A stretch of 64,000 nucleotides of DNA from Alicyclobacillus sp. SP_1 (GCF_024706985.1 NZ_JAMCCX010000094.1:1-64000), one strand, 5' to 3'; counted from the stretch's first letter, positions 37,414 through 45,983 are shown. Translations and numbers: made by a program. The notes: a model not told the origin generated them from the letters alone.

Positions 37414-37440
37414 TAGCCTATGCACACACGCACAACTTGT
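37414..37440 (-). promoter_or_regulatory. Sigma-K promoter of yabG
   Basis: CATAGGCTA (37414-37422, minus strand) fits the sigma-K -10 CATAnnnTA, and the -35 dinucleotide AC (within GCACA) lies 16 bp upstream at 37439-37440. Confidence 0.6.
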
Positions 37441-37491
37441 GCCGCCATCCAGAGGCCAGTGGGGCCATTTCTACCGGAGGAGTGAACGGCC

Positions 37492-38262
37492 GTGGCCTTC
37501 AGCATCATCCCTGCTCAAAACGAAGCGCAAAGTATCGCCAACGTTCTCCGCCAACTGCACCGCGCCGGCATCCGCCAGCACGTGCTGATAGCCAACGGAT
37601 GCTCGGACCATACCGCTCAAGTGGCGCGCCAGACTGTCGCGTGCACGGCAGACGCGCTCTGCATCGTAGAGTGCCAAGCGCTCGGCTTGGACATCCCGCG
37701 CGCAGTTGGTTTGATGGCAGGGCTGCGCTGGCATCCGGATGCGGATGGCGCCGTGTTCATCGACGGAGACTTGCGCGGCAGTTTCGGTCCGCACCTGGAA
37801 GAGTTTCTGCGCTACGCGCAATCGACCGACGTCTGTTGGTGTCAACAAGAAAGTCACGCCCCAAACAGGTTCCTCCCCATCTCCGAGCCCGGATTGACCA
37901 CCCTCTCGCCACACGCCAAACGCTTCTGGCAATTCGCGGCGTTCGCACGCGTACCGCTTTGGATATCGAAACGATCGGTCCACGCAGTCCACCCACTCTG
38001 GGTACAAAGTCCCGGCGAGTGGTTGGCGCAAACGCTATTGAGAACGTCCTTGCGACTGGAACTTTACCCGACTAAGTCACTTCTGTGGTTGGGCCATCCG
38101 AGCGGATCGTACATTGAGCATAAGAGTCGAGAGACTCACTTGGCGGCTGAAGCCCGTCTCTGCTGGAAAAGACTACACAGCGGGGTCTGGGAGGAGAAAG
38201 GTCGATGGGCAATGCCTCGACCGTGGGACGTCAGGATTTCGTATATCGATCCGCCACCTTAG
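37492..38262 (+). CDS. Glycosyltransferase family 2-like protein
   Basis: A 256-aa cytoplasmic GT-A fold protein. The nucleotide-sugar site is seen in FSIIPAQNEAQSIANVL at the N-terminus and the metal-binding FIDGDLRG (DGD near residue 91). No membrane helix is evident. Starts at GTG with GGAGGAG upstream. It lies between yabG and the YkuK-like gene, both on the minus strand, and overlaps the latter tail-to-tail by 32 bases. Substrate unknown; proximity to yabG hints at a spore-surface role, but this is only inference. Confidence 0.8.
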   Translation: MAFSIIPAQNEAQSIANVLRQLHRAGIRQHVLIANGCSDHTAQVARQTVACTADALCIVECQALGLDIPRAVGLMAGLRWHPDADGAVFIDGDLRGSFGPHLEEFLRYAQSTDVCWCQQESHAPNRFLPISEPGLTTLSPHAKRFWQFAAFARVPLWISKRSVHAVHPLWVQSPGEWLAQTLLRTSLRLELYPTKSLLWLGHPSGSYIEHKSRETHLAAEARLCWKRLHSGVWEEKGRWAMPRPWDVRISYIDPPP

Positions 38263-38713
38263 AAGCACCATAGGCGTCCGGTTTGATGTGAGCTTCATAG
38301 CCGCTCGACGTAATCCAGGCGACAATTTCGCGAATCAATTGGTGCGTCGCACCGCGCTCGCCGATGTCCAAATGCACTTCAACATGCAATCGGTCGTCGG
38401 CCGTGGGAAACTCTTCTGACAACATTCCACCCACTTGAAGGGAATACGATGCCTCAGTGAACATTCTTTGGCGAAGCGAGTACATATGAGGCACTTGTTC
38501 TCGATGAATGTAGTATCGCGCCCCTTTTCCCACATGATGAAGAATGACCGCCGTGACAAAGGTGACCGTCTTCAGCTGGGGCTTAGGTTGCGAATCCGAT
38601 CCGATAATCAACCGAAAATCATCTTCAGGATATTGCCGAACGGTTCTCTTCATATCTTCGGACAACTCAGATAAAGTCATCATTCCCTGTGAAGGGCTCT
38701 GAAACATCCACAT
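38231..38713 (-). CDS. YkuK-like ribonuclease H-like protein (DUF458)
   Basis: A 160-aa protein of the YkuK family, with a predicted RNase H-like fold: RLIIGSDSQPKPQLKTVTFV (acidic first-strand site), RYYIHREQ, and HVEVHLDIGERGATHQLIRE with a second acidic site. In B. subtilis YkuK is associated with sporulation or stress, function unknown. The start is ATG 38713 (GGGAGAG upstream) or the ATGs ten codons later. It overlaps the 3' end of the glycosyltransferase gene. Confidence 0.85.
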   Translation of the reverse strand: MWMFQSPSQGMMTLSELSEDMKRTVRQYPEDDFRLIIGSDSQPKPQLKTVTFVTAVILHHVGKGARYYIHREQVPHMYSLRQRMFTEASYSLQVGGMLSEEFPTADDRLHVEVHLDIGERGATHQLIREIVAWITSSGYEAHIKPDAYGASKVADRYTKS

Positions 38714-38828
38714 TCTGTATCACTCTCCCACAGCTGAAACGCATTCTAGCGTGTGCTGAACCATTGCCTGGTGAAAAGGAGCAGTCTCAGAACTTGCGCC
38801 GACCAAAGGACAGACGATGTACGATGTT

Positions 38829-39686
38829 TTACGACTTCCACGTTGCAAAGATATTGGCTAGTTGTACAAACTCTTCGAGCGAGAGTGTTTCTCCACGCCG
38901 TTGTGGGGAAATGTGCGCTTGTTCGAGCATTTCCCGAACGTGCTCCTTACTCCAACCAAGACCGGCCGCCAACGCATTTTCTAGAGTCTTCCGGCGTGTG
39001 CCAAACGCGGAGCGAACGACTTTGACGAAAGAAAGCTCGCTGTCTGCGCGGACGGGGGTCATTTTCTGACAGTTCAAGTGTACCACAGTGGAATGAACAG
39101 AGGGAGGTGGCATAAAACAATGGGGCGCAATGTCCGCGACCAGCCGCACATCCGCATGGTATTGAACGGTAACTGACAGTACTCCGTAGTCCTTGCCGCC
39201 GGGACGAGCGACCATGCGAGTGGCGACTTCTTTCTGAACCAAAACCACAATATCAGAGATAGGCGTCTTCGCCTCAAGAACGTGAAACAGAATCGGGGTA
39301 GTGACGTAATAAGGGAGATTGGCGAGAAGAACAATCCGCTGAAAGCCACCTAGTTCGTCATGGATGAGCGCCTCCATCGGTTCGTCCAAGATGTCGGCGA
39401 AGCGCAAGCGAATGTTGTCCCAAGGAGCGAGCGACTCTTCCAGCAGAGGACGCAAGGACACATCTTTCTCCACCGCGACAACGCGACCTGCTCGTTTCGC
39501 CAACTCTGCAGTCAGCACCCCCGCGCCCGGCCCGATTTCCAGAACTCCCGTTTGTCGGTCCAACGTGACCGCCTGGACAATCTCTTGCAGCGCGTGACCA
39601 TCGACCAAAAAATTCTGCCCGTAGCCCTTTTTCAGGGTTACCCCGTGCTTCATCAACAGGGCCCGCAGCACCGTCGGCTTGACCAT
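38829..39686 (-). CDS. rsmA: 16S rRNA (adenine(1518)-N6/adenine(1519)-N6)-dimethyltransferase
   Basis: Dimethylates two adenines in helix 45 of 16S rRNA. The 285-aa protein has QNFLVDGHALQEIV, the SAM-binding VLEIGPGAGVLTAEL and the catalytic ANLPYYVTTPIL. The ATG at 39686 is one base after the rnmV stop (TGAGATG) and is far from a good ribosome site, so it relies on translational coupling with rnmV; 39764 is an in-frame alternative. The metG-tatD-rnmV-rsmA order follows B. subtilis, without yabE. Confidence 0.95.
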   Translation of the reverse strand: MVKPTVLRALLMKHGVTLKKGYGQNFLVDGHALQEIVQAVTLDRQTGVLEIGPGAGVLTAELAKRAGRVVAVEKDVSLRPLLEESLAPWDNIRLRFADILDEPMEALIHDELGGFQRIVLLANLPYYVTTPILFHVLEAKTPISDIVVLVQKEVATRMVARPGGKDYGVLSVTVQYHADVRLVADIAPHCFMPPPSVHSTVVHLNCQKMTPVRADSELSFVKVVRSAFGTRRKTLENALAAGLGWSKEHVREMLEQAHISPQRRGETLSLEEFVQLANIFATWKS

Positions 39687-39687
39687 C

Positions 39688-40299
39688 TCAAGGTTTTCCG
39701 AGACGTTCCTCCCCTTTCCCCAAAGCAATCCGGCAAGCTCGTTCCCACTCTGCACGTGGCACATGCAACGCGTTCAACTTGTGAACGAATGCCTTCGCGT
39801 TCCCATAGCCCAAGCCAAGCAGTTCCCCGACTTGCCGGCGCCGCTTTGCCGCTTCGCCGTGCGCAGTGAGTCCGACCGCAACGAGATCCGCCAACGTATA
39901 TTCTGGCTCGTTGCGCCCCTCAGGAGCCACGGCAAAGCCGTGCGTCCGCACTTCCGACAGAGCTCTCTGCACCGCCGCCACGGACGCATGCTCCACACCA
40001 ACGTGACCGCCAGAGAGCGCCTCCGCCTTCGTCACATAGGCGTGCATGCAGCCGGGTACCAAGGCATCCAAACGGCGGCGAATGTGTTCGCCTGGCCCAT
40101 CGGGATCGGTCAACACAATCACGCCTCGAGTCGCTTCAGCTCGCCGCAGTTCCGCCACTGTGCGGTGGCTAATTCGGTCGCCACCAAGGACCCATACATC
40201 CGCATCGACAGCGGCTTTCACTTTCTGCAAGTCGTGCAATCCTTCGACCACCACGAGTGGGCGCAAAACCAACCTTGCGCTGCCTGCTGAATCAACCAC
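39688..40299 (-). CDS. rnmV: Ribonuclease M5
   Basis: Cuts 5S rRNA precursor to its mature form, with ribosomal protein L18 as cofactor. The 203-aa product has an N-terminal Toprim domain (LVVVEGLHD, then VWVLGGDRIS and IVLTDPDGPGEHIRRRL) and a C-terminal M5-specific part. The start is a GTG at 40299 with AGAGGAG 7 bases upstream, located inside the last codons of tatD (8-base overlap). The longer frame upstream is only tatD shadow. Confidence 0.94.
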   Translation of the reverse strand: MVDSAGSARLVLRPLVVVEGLHDLQKVKAAVDADVWVLGGDRISHRTVAELRRAEATRGVIVLTDPDGPGEHIRRRLDALVPGCMHAYVTKAEALSGGHVGVEHASVAAVQRALSEVRTHGFAVAPEGRNEPEYTLADLVAVGLTAHGEAAKRRRQVGELLGLGYGNAKAFVHKLNALHVPRAEWERACRIALGKGEERLGKP

Positions 40300-41080
40300 G
40301 CGAACTCTCCTCTGCTTTCTGGAAAAGTCGCAGTGCGTTCGCATACGTCTGTTCTGCCAGTGCTTCCACTTCAACACCGCGCAGCTGTGCCAACTGTTCT
40401 GCAACAAGCCGAACCATCGCGGGTTCATTCCGGGTGCCGCGATGGGGATGCGGAGTCAGGTACGGAGAGTCTGTCTCCACGAGTAACCATTCACTTGGGA
40501 CGTGTGCCGCTACCGCATGCACGTTGCGGGCATTTTTGAAGGTCACTGGCCCGCCAAAGGAAAGAAACAGTCCCATTTGAATACACTCTTCTGCGGTTTC
40601 CAGGCTACCCGTGAAACAGTGCATGACGCCACCCACGCGACCCACATTCTCCCTTCTCAAGATGTTCAGAACATCCGCAGTCGACTCGCGATTGTGGACG
40701 ATGACGGGCAAATGCATCTCTGTGGCGAGTTGGATTTGGCGCGCAAACACGTCGTGTTGAACTGGCCGCGGCGCCGTATCCCAGTGATAGTCCAGTCCAA
40801 TCTCACCAATCGCCACCACCTTCGGATGCAGAGAGAGTCGGGCGACCGTCGCAAATTCCTGTTCGCCTGCAGAGAGTGCCGATTCGGGGTGAATACCGAC
40901 GGCTGCGAAGAGCGAAGGATGTCGCTCCGCCAATCGCACTGCCAACTCGGAACTCGCCGCATCCACTCCGGGGATGACCATGGACTGCACGCCCGCAGCC
41001 ATGGCCCTTGCCAAGACTTCTTCGAGGTCGCTCTGAAATGCCTCGTCCACTAAGTGGCAATGTGTGTCGAACAGCTTCAT
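40292..41080 (-). CDS. tatD: TatD family metal-dependent hydrolase
   Basis: A 262-aa metallo-hydrolase of the TatD/YcfH group (TIM barrel), probably a DNase/RNase or D-aminoacyl-tRNA deacylase-like enzyme. Metal ligands are in DTHCHL (His6, His8 region), GEIGLDYHWD, PVIVHNRES, HCFTGS and VETDSPYLTPHPHRG. It overlaps metG by 4 bases and rnmV by 8, so all three form one operon. Confidence 0.94.
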   Translation of the reverse strand: MKLFDTHCHLVDEAFQSDLEEVLARAMAAGVQSMVIPGVDAASSELAVRLAERHPSLFAAVGIHPESALSAGEQEFATVARLSLHPKVVAIGEIGLDYHWDTAPRPVQHDVFARQIQLATEMHLPVIVHNRESTADVLNILRRENVGRVGGVMHCFTGSLETAEECIQMGLFLSFGGPVTFKNARNVHAVAAHVPSEWLLVETDSPYLTPHPHRGTRNEPAMVRLVAEQLAQLRGVEVEALAEQTYANALRLFQKAEESSRG

Positions 41081-43116
41081 CGCACGACACTCCCATTCGG
41101 CATGTCACTCGGGACCGTCACGAGTTCTAATCGCTCCCCCTCGGATGCGGCCAAAATCATTCCATTCGACTCTACGCCCCGCAGTTTGACGGGTTTAAGA
41201 TTGACGACCACAATCACTTTTCTGCCAATGAGAGCTTCAGGCGTGAAATGCTTCGCAATTCCGGAGACAACTTGTCGAATTTCACTGCCTAGATGGACTT
41301 GCAGTTGCAACAGTTTGTCTGCCTTTTCTACCTTTGCCGCACTGACAATTTCGCCAACCCGGAGTTCTACCGCCGCGAATGTATCCATTCCAATCGTCGC
41401 AATGCCCGGTATGTCCGACGACACGGCTGCGTTGTTGGCCGATCCGCTCGTTTCCTTGACAACTTCCGTGCTGGCCGTTCTGTTGGCAGTTGGCTTCGGT
41501 TCGCCATCCGAAGGTGCTTCCTTCAACGGACCGCCCGTTAGAGCAGTCAACGCCTCCACCTCTTCCTTGATGTCAAGGCGAGGAAAAATAGGACCCGCTT
41601 CCACGACAGTATTGCCCCTGGAATGGAGGGCAAAGTCATGCGCGGCGGCCCATGCAAAGGCTTCGTCTGACCAGCCAAATTGCGCTCGCACCGCCCGCGG
41701 GAAATCCGTCATAAAGGGTTGTAAGAGGATGGTGATGACCCGAATGGCTTCAACCATTTGATGCAAGACGATGTGCAGTCGCACTTCGTCTCCCGTACGG
41801 TGCAACGCCCATGGGGCCGCTTCGTCGATATACTTGTTAGCCCGTCTGACGAGCGTCCAAATGGCACTGAGAGCCATCGAGAACTCTAATTTCTCGAGAT
41901 GCTCTTCGACCGCATGGATAGTGCTGCGAGCGAGGTTGGACAAGTCTTCGTCCAGCGGCGAAGGAGCCTCCTCCGATGGATTCGGCACAACTCCACCCGA
42001 AAACTTGTGGAGCATGGCCACTGTGCGGTGAACCAAGTTGCCAAGGTCATTCGCGAGATCGAAATTCAGTCGCTCTATCAATGCTTCCGGCGTAAAAACG
42101 CCATCCTGACCAAAGGGAACATCGCGCAGCAGAAAGTAGCGAATGGCATCTCGTCCATAGCGCTCAATCAACACATTCGGGTCAATGACATTGCCTTTCG
42201 ACTTGCTCATTTTCCCATCTTTCATGAGCAACCATCCATGCGCGTATACTTTGTGCGGCAGCGGAAGACCGAGCGCCATCAAGAAAATGGGCCAATAAAT
42301 GGTGTGAAAACGGACAATTTCTTTGCCGACTAGGTGAACGTTTGCCGGCCAAAACTGCTCAAATGTCGCCTGCTCTTCCGGTTTATCGCTGCCGTATCCA
42401 ATCGCAGTAATGTAGTTGGTCAATGCATCAAGCCAGACGTAGACCACATGTTTTGGATTGCTCTTGACGTGGATTCCCCAATGAAAGGAGGTCCGAGAAA
42501 CGCACAAATCTTGCAAGCCGGGCTTGATGAAATTGTTAATCATCTCCTGCTTTCGCGACTCGGGTTGAATGAAGTCGGGATGTTGCTCGTAAAACTCCAG
42601 TAACTGGTCTACGTATTTGCTCATCCGAAAAAAGTAACTCTCTTCTTTGGTGAATTCTACTTCGCGGTGGCAGTCCGGGCATTTTCCATCCACCAACTCG
42701 CGCTCTAACCAAAACGATTCGCACGGAGTGCAATACCATCCTTCGTAGTCGGATAGATAGATGTCTCCTTGACGAATGAGGCGCTCAAACAACGCTTGAA
42801 CGACCACCGTATGCCGTATTTCCGTCGTGCGAATAAAGCGGTCATAGGAAATGTCGAGACGTTCCCACAACTGCATAATCCAATCGATAATTCCTTGGAG
42901 AAACTCCAACGGTTCCTGACCCGCTTGCTCGGCGCTCGCTTGAATCTTTTGCCCATGTTCGTCTGTCCCGGTAAGAAACATCACGTCGAATCCACTGAGA
43001 CGCTTGTAACGGGCCAGTGCATCCGCAGCCACGGTTGTATATGCATGGCCAATGTGAAGCTTGTTGCTCGGGTAATAAATCGGTGTAGTCACATAGAAAG
43101 TTTGTTTCGACGTCAT
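41077..43116 (-). CDS. metG: Methionine--tRNA ligase
   Basis: Charges initiator and elongator tRNA-Met. The 679-aa class I enzyme has HIGH at residues 21-24, a zinc knuckle (CTPCESFW, CPDCHRE), KMSKS in DGKMSKSKGNVI near residue 300, and a C-terminal tRNA-binding (Trbp111-like) domain from about 570 (FAAVELRVGEIVSA). The ATG at 43116 is preceded by AGAGAGGG. It is controlled by the T-box leader described below. Operon continues with tatD, rnmV and rsmA. Confidence 0.97.
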   Translation of the reverse strand: MTSKQTFYVTTPIYYPSNKLHIGHAYTTVAADALARYKRLSGFDVMFLTGTDEHGQKIQASAEQAGQEPLEFLQGIIDWIMQLWERLDISYDRFIRTTEIRHTVVVQALFERLIRQGDIYLSDYEGWYCTPCESFWLERELVDGKCPDCHREVEFTKEESYFFRMSKYVDQLLEFYEQHPDFIQPESRKQEMINNFIKPGLQDLCVSRTSFHWGIHVKSNPKHVVYVWLDALTNYITAIGYGSDKPEEQATFEQFWPANVHLVGKEIVRFHTIYWPIFLMALGLPLPHKVYAHGWLLMKDGKMSKSKGNVIDPNVLIERYGRDAIRYFLLRDVPFGQDGVFTPEALIERLNFDLANDLGNLVHRTVAMLHKFSGGVVPNPSEEAPSPLDEDLSNLARSTIHAVEEHLEKLEFSMALSAIWTLVRRANKYIDEAAPWALHRTGDEVRLHIVLHQMVEAIRVITILLQPFMTDFPRAVRAQFGWSDEAFAWAAAHDFALHSRGNTVVEAGPIFPRLDIKEEVEALTALTGGPLKEAPSDGEPKPTANRTASTEVVKETSGSANNAAVSSDIPGIATIGMDTFAAVELRVGEIVSAAKVEKADKLLQLQVHLGSEIRQVVSGIAKHFTPEALIGRKVIVVVNLKPVKLRGVESNGMILAASEGERLELVTVPSDMPNGSVVR

Positions 43117-43185
43117 CGCCCTATCCCTCTCTCCGTGAATGCGCAAAATAGATGTCAAAATGAGCGTTCAAAATGCGAGAAACAA

Positions 43186-43526
43186 AAAACTCACCCCTCC
43201 AAGTGTTGGGGCGAGCTCTGTCGCGGTACCACCCAAATTCGCATTGTCAAGCACCTGTTACAGCACCAGACCATGCCTTCGGCGAGCGTCGTTCGACGCT
43301 CTCTTCGATAACGGGAAGACCCGCACGAGCCTCGTGCACTGCGACCGGATACATCGCCCTACACTCGACCCGCAGCCTCCGAAACCATACTCCCCAATCG
43401 CTTGAACATCGGCTTCCACCATCCCGACTCGCTGTAGATCCGCGCCTTGGGTACCATTTCTTCACGGGCAGTCTGAAGTTTTCAAAGACACACTGAACAC
43501 TTTGTCACGACCCATTTCGCTCGACA
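43186..43526 (-). promoter_or_regulatory. T-box leader, methionine-specific, upstream of metG
   Basis: The minus strand contains the T-box sequence GGGTGGTACCGCG (43222-43234), a downstream terminator (GCTCGCCCC paired with GGGGTGAGT and followed by TTTTTT, 43186-43220) and a Stem I region with GGGATGGTGGAAGCCGATG-like conserved bases. The specifier codon is most likely ATG at 43386-43388, followed by a G as expected. Uncharged tRNA-Met should favour readthrough into metG. Confidence 0.9.
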
Positions 43527-43531
43527 GCCCG

Positions 43532-43560
43532 AGTGTACCGAATTCTCTCGATGGAGTCAA
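43532..43560 (-). promoter_or_regulatory. Sigma-A promoter of the metG T-box RNA
   Basis: TTGACT (43555-43560) and TACACT (43532-43537) on the minus strand, 17 bp apart; the predicted RNA start falls just before the T-box Stem I. Confidence 0.75.
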
Positions 43561-43746
43561 CGCGCCGCGACAGTGCCAATCGCTCAGCAGTTGCACTCTC
43601 CGTCCGGGTCGTCGAGTACGCCTATCGTTCTGCTCCATCCGAAATCATTGAGACAAAGTACACGCCTTGCCACCGGTGTCGAAAAATATTGCACGAAATA
43701 CGTACCTCAGAGTTCCAACGCATATATTTTCCCCTTCAAAATTCGT

Positions 43747-43752
43747 TATAAT
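43747..43752 (+). promoter_or_regulatory. -10 element upstream of the 72-aa gene
   Basis: TATAAT in an AT-rich stretch, 60 bases before the ATG. No clear -35. The interval 43561-43811 between divergent promoters holds nothing else I recognise. Confidence 0.4.
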
Positions 43753-43811
43753 CTAGTATATTCTTCTTCTGCAGAAAGGGGCCTCTATATCGTGAGGTTG
43801 GGTTCAAGACG

Positions 43812-44030
43812 ATGAGCAGAATGCCTAGTCCGGAGACGATACAGGCAATCGTTCGCACACTGTCCAGTGAGTACCTTCTCGAATTAAGACGAAGCCTGCT
43901 GAGGTCTATTAAAGAAGAGCCCATGGCTCGTTTTCCTCGGCCACAGGCGATTGCCATGTTCCCTTTTTTAGAGAGTGAACTGGAGAGTCGTGGTGCCCTG
44001 GAAAATTTAGAAGATGATTTTGATGACTAG
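43812..44030 (+). CDS. Small hypothetical protein (72 aa)
   Basis: Unrecognised. The 72-aa product is mostly helical, with PETIQAIVRTLSSEYLLELR at the front and an acidic end (ENLEDDFDD). No signal, helix-turn-helix or cysteine motif. Ribosome site is weak (GAGG about 14 bases upstream), which lowers confidence, but base use looks coding and the stop overlaps the stop of a minus-strand gene by 4 bases, the tidy tail-to-tail layout of real gene pairs. Confidence 0.5.
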   Translation: MSRMPSPETIQAIVRTLSSEYLLELRRSLLRSIKEEPMARFPRPQAIAMFPFLESELESRGALENLEDDFDD

Positions 44031-44188
44031 ACTCGGTGACGCATTTTGACCAGCGCCTTCGCCAGCAACACGCGAAATTCGCCCATCGATGACCTCTTGT
44101 GCCTCTTTGGACAACCACAGCAATGGACACTCACATCCGAATCCCAACTGACGACAAAACTTGTTTTGCACGTGTCACAATGACCCAC
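44027..44188 (-). CDS. Small zinc-ribbon-like protein (53 aa)
   Basis: Unrecognised. GAGGGAAG precedes a GTG at 44188 by 5 bases; the frame runs further upstream without a ribosome site. The 53-aa product has two cysteine pairs, HCDTC (residues 3-7) and HCCGC (about 22-26), spaced like a small zinc ribbon, then a basic C-terminal half ending KMRHRV. Such proteins often bind nucleic acid or a sigma factor. It ends tail-to-tail with the 72-aa gene. Confidence 0.5.
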   Translation of the reverse strand: MGHCDTCKTSFVVSWDSDVSVHCCGCPKRHKRSSMGEFRVLLAKALVKMRHRV

Positions 44189-44433
44189 CGACTCTTCCCT
44201 CAGAACCAGAAGAACGGTGGGTGATTTGTGGACGAATGCCTCACTACGAATCATTGCCATTGCACTCAGCACACTTTGATACCGAAGTAATCCCCGTGCA
44301 GTGCACGGACCTACGTAGCCATACAAGGCGAAGGTACCGAGCAGAGGACACTAAAACGAAAACACACGGTTTCCAGATAGAGTTGCACACGGAATCAATC
44401 GTCCAATATCATGATCCATATATAGAAATATAT

Positions 44434-44569
44434 GGTCTTTCAAAAAACCCTTACATAACCATTAAATGCGCATCGTGATCTAAGTCACGTTTTTATTGGT
44501 GATTGTGAACAATTTTAGATGCTTTCTCTTTTTTCTCAGCACAACAACTGTAAGGTCTTGCAAAAAACC
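44434..44569 (+). repeat. Direct repeat GGTCTTnCAAAAAACC upstream of abrB
   Basis: Two 16-base copies differing only in the seventh base (T in the first, G in the second), at 44434-44449 and 44554-44569. The downstream copy includes the -35 hexamer of the abrB promoter, so a regulator bound there would compete with RNA polymerase. Confidence 0.5.
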
Positions 44570-44585
44570 TGAGATAAGGTATAGT
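44558..44585 (+). promoter_or_regulatory. Sigma-A promoter of abrB
   Basis: TTGCAA (44558-44563), 16-bp spacer, TATAGT (44580-44585). It leaves a leader of about 125 bases before the abrB ATG. Confidence 0.7.
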
Positions 44586-44715
44586 AAAGTCAATTCAAGT
44601 TATTGCGCGGAGTAGAAAGACATCCCTAGCTGGGAATCGCGTGTGATTTGAAGTAAAGCAAAAGACATCATGGGTTACAGGAGAAGAAAAAAATTACACA
44701 CAGGGGATGATACGC

Positions 44716-44955
44716 ATGAAATCAACAGGCATTGTTCGCAAGGTGGATGAGTTAGGTCGAGTCGTCATTCCAATTGAGTTGCGCCGAACACTGGGTATTG
44801 GAGAAAAGGACGCCCTCGAGATTTACGTCGACGGAGACCGCATTATTTTGAAAAAATACGAACCTGCTTGCATTTTCTGCGGACAGGCTGACGAGATTAT
44901 TCACTTCAAAGGCAAAAACATCTGCCCTTCTTGCATTGCAGAAATGCAAGCGTAA
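44716..44955 (+). CDS. abrB: AbrB-family transition-state regulator
   Basis: A 79-aa DNA-binding protein. Residues 1-50 are the AbrB swapped-hairpin domain (MKSTGIVRKVDELGRVVIPI). The C-terminal third has CIFCG and CPSC, the cysteine arrangement found in B. subtilis AbrB-type proteins (one CxxC pair is typical there; two pairs are seen here). AbrB represses sporulation and stationary-phase genes during growth. The ATG at 44716 follows GGGGATGATACGC. Located between metG and rsmI, divergent from the latter's strand, as in B. subtilis. Confidence 0.95.
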   Translation: MKSTGIVRKVDELGRVVIPIELRRTLGIGEKDALEIYVDGDRIILKKYEPACIFCGQADEIIHFKGKNICPSCIAEMQA

Positions 44956-44970
44956 GAACGCACAGTAGAT

Positions 44971-44999
44971 TGGGCCAGACCGACGTCTGGCCCATTTTT
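44971..44999. terminator. Terminator after abrB
   Basis: TGGGCCAGAC and GTCTGGCCCA form a 10-bp stem with a 4-base loop and a T5 tail on the plus strand. It stops abrB transcription between the convergent abrB and rsmI. Confidence 0.9.
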
Positions 45000-45023
45000 C
45001 ATATCCGTTTCTTGGTTGCCCCG

Positions 45024-45983
45024 TCACTCAGGTTGCGACTTCTCATCGCCATCTTGGGCTGGTGACATGAAATCCTGCATAGTTTGCGTGTGCGTTGCGT
45101 CAAGTGCTGCTCTATACAGTACTTTTCGACTCATCGCATACTGCTTCGCTGCTAGCGCAGTGGCATCGCGCATGGAGAGTCCACCTGCTAGCATGCGCAA
45201 CACTTCCTGCAACGCGAAATCAGCCCGCGCCTGCCCTTCCTGTTCTACCTGTGTCCGACTCTCCTCGTCGACGAACGGCGCAACGTCCGCAGTGTTCAAC
45301 ACAATCGCGTATTCGCCGCGGATGTCCTCAGATTCAAACTCTTTTAACAACTCTTCTGAACTCCCACGCCAAACGGTCTCGTGCCGTTTCGTCAATTCCT
45401 TGCAAATCGACATGGACCGTCCCGGAAATACCTGCGCGATAGCTCGGAGCGTTGCCAGGAGTCGGTGAGGTGCTTCATAAAACACCACAGTCCCGTCATA
45501 CATTTCATAGCTTCGCAATTCGTCCATCGCGGTAGCCGTTGATTTGGACAAAAAGCCATGGAATGCAAAGCGCTTCATAGGCAGGCCACTGATGATGAGA
45601 GCGGCCAACACAGCACTTGCTCCGGGAATGGGAACAACCGGAACGTTGGATGCGTGAGCTGCGGCAATCGCCACATCCCCAGGGTCTGAGACGCAGGGGG
45701 TGCCTGCGTCCGTGACCAGTGCGACCACTCCACCCCGCATCCACGTCTCCTGCAAAACGGGAACTTGACGAGTGGCGTTGTGTTCATGAAAGGAAATCAG
45801 TGATTTGGCGCGAATCTCGTAACGGGTCAGCAACTTTCTCGTTTGCCTGGTATCCTCTGCGGCTACCACATCCGCCTCTGCCAACGTCCTGAGCAGGCGG
45901 TGCGTCACGTCCTCCAAATTGCCAATCGGGGTACTACAAATATAGAGTTTGGCGCCTTCCTTAGAAAAACTTTGCAATCTCAC
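45024..45983 (-). CDS. rsmI: 16S rRNA (cytidine(1402)-2'-O)-methyltransferase
   Basis: Methylates the 2'-OH of C1402 in the decoding centre. The 319-aa tetrapyrrole-methylase-fold enzyme shows LYICSTPIGNLEDVTHRLLR, AEDTRQTRKLL, TDAGTPCVSDPG, PGASAVLAALI and FYEAPHRL. The frame is open to 46022, but TTG there is too close to its ribosome site; GTG at 45983 after AAAGGA gives the N-terminal length normal for RsmI. It follows yabA directly; yabB and yazA of Bacillus are absent. Confidence 0.93.
   Translation of the reverse strand: MRLQSFSKEGAKLYICSTPIGNLEDVTHRLLRTLAEADVVAAEDTRQTRKLLTRYEIRAKSLISFHEHNATRQVPVLQETWMRGGVVALVTDAGTPCVSDPGDVAIAAAHASNVPVVPIPGASAVLAALIISGLPMKRFAFHGFLSKSTATAMDELRSYEMYDGTVVFYEAPHRLLATLRAIAQVFPGRSMSICKELTKRHETVWRGSSEELLKEFESEDIRGEYAIVLNTADVAPFVDEESRTQVEQEGQARADFALQEVLRMLAGGLSMRDATALAAKQYAMSRKVLYRAALDATHTQTMQDFMSPAQDGDEKSQPE

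Larger units (their letters stand above)
44189..44715. other. Non-coding interval upstream of abrB
   Basis: 527 bases without a supported gene. It contains two copies of GGTCTTnCAAAAAACC (44434-44449 and 44554-44569, 120 bp apart), the second one covering the -35 of the abrB promoter, and an A/T-rich section (44395-44470). I see no RNA gene here. Confidence 0.6.
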
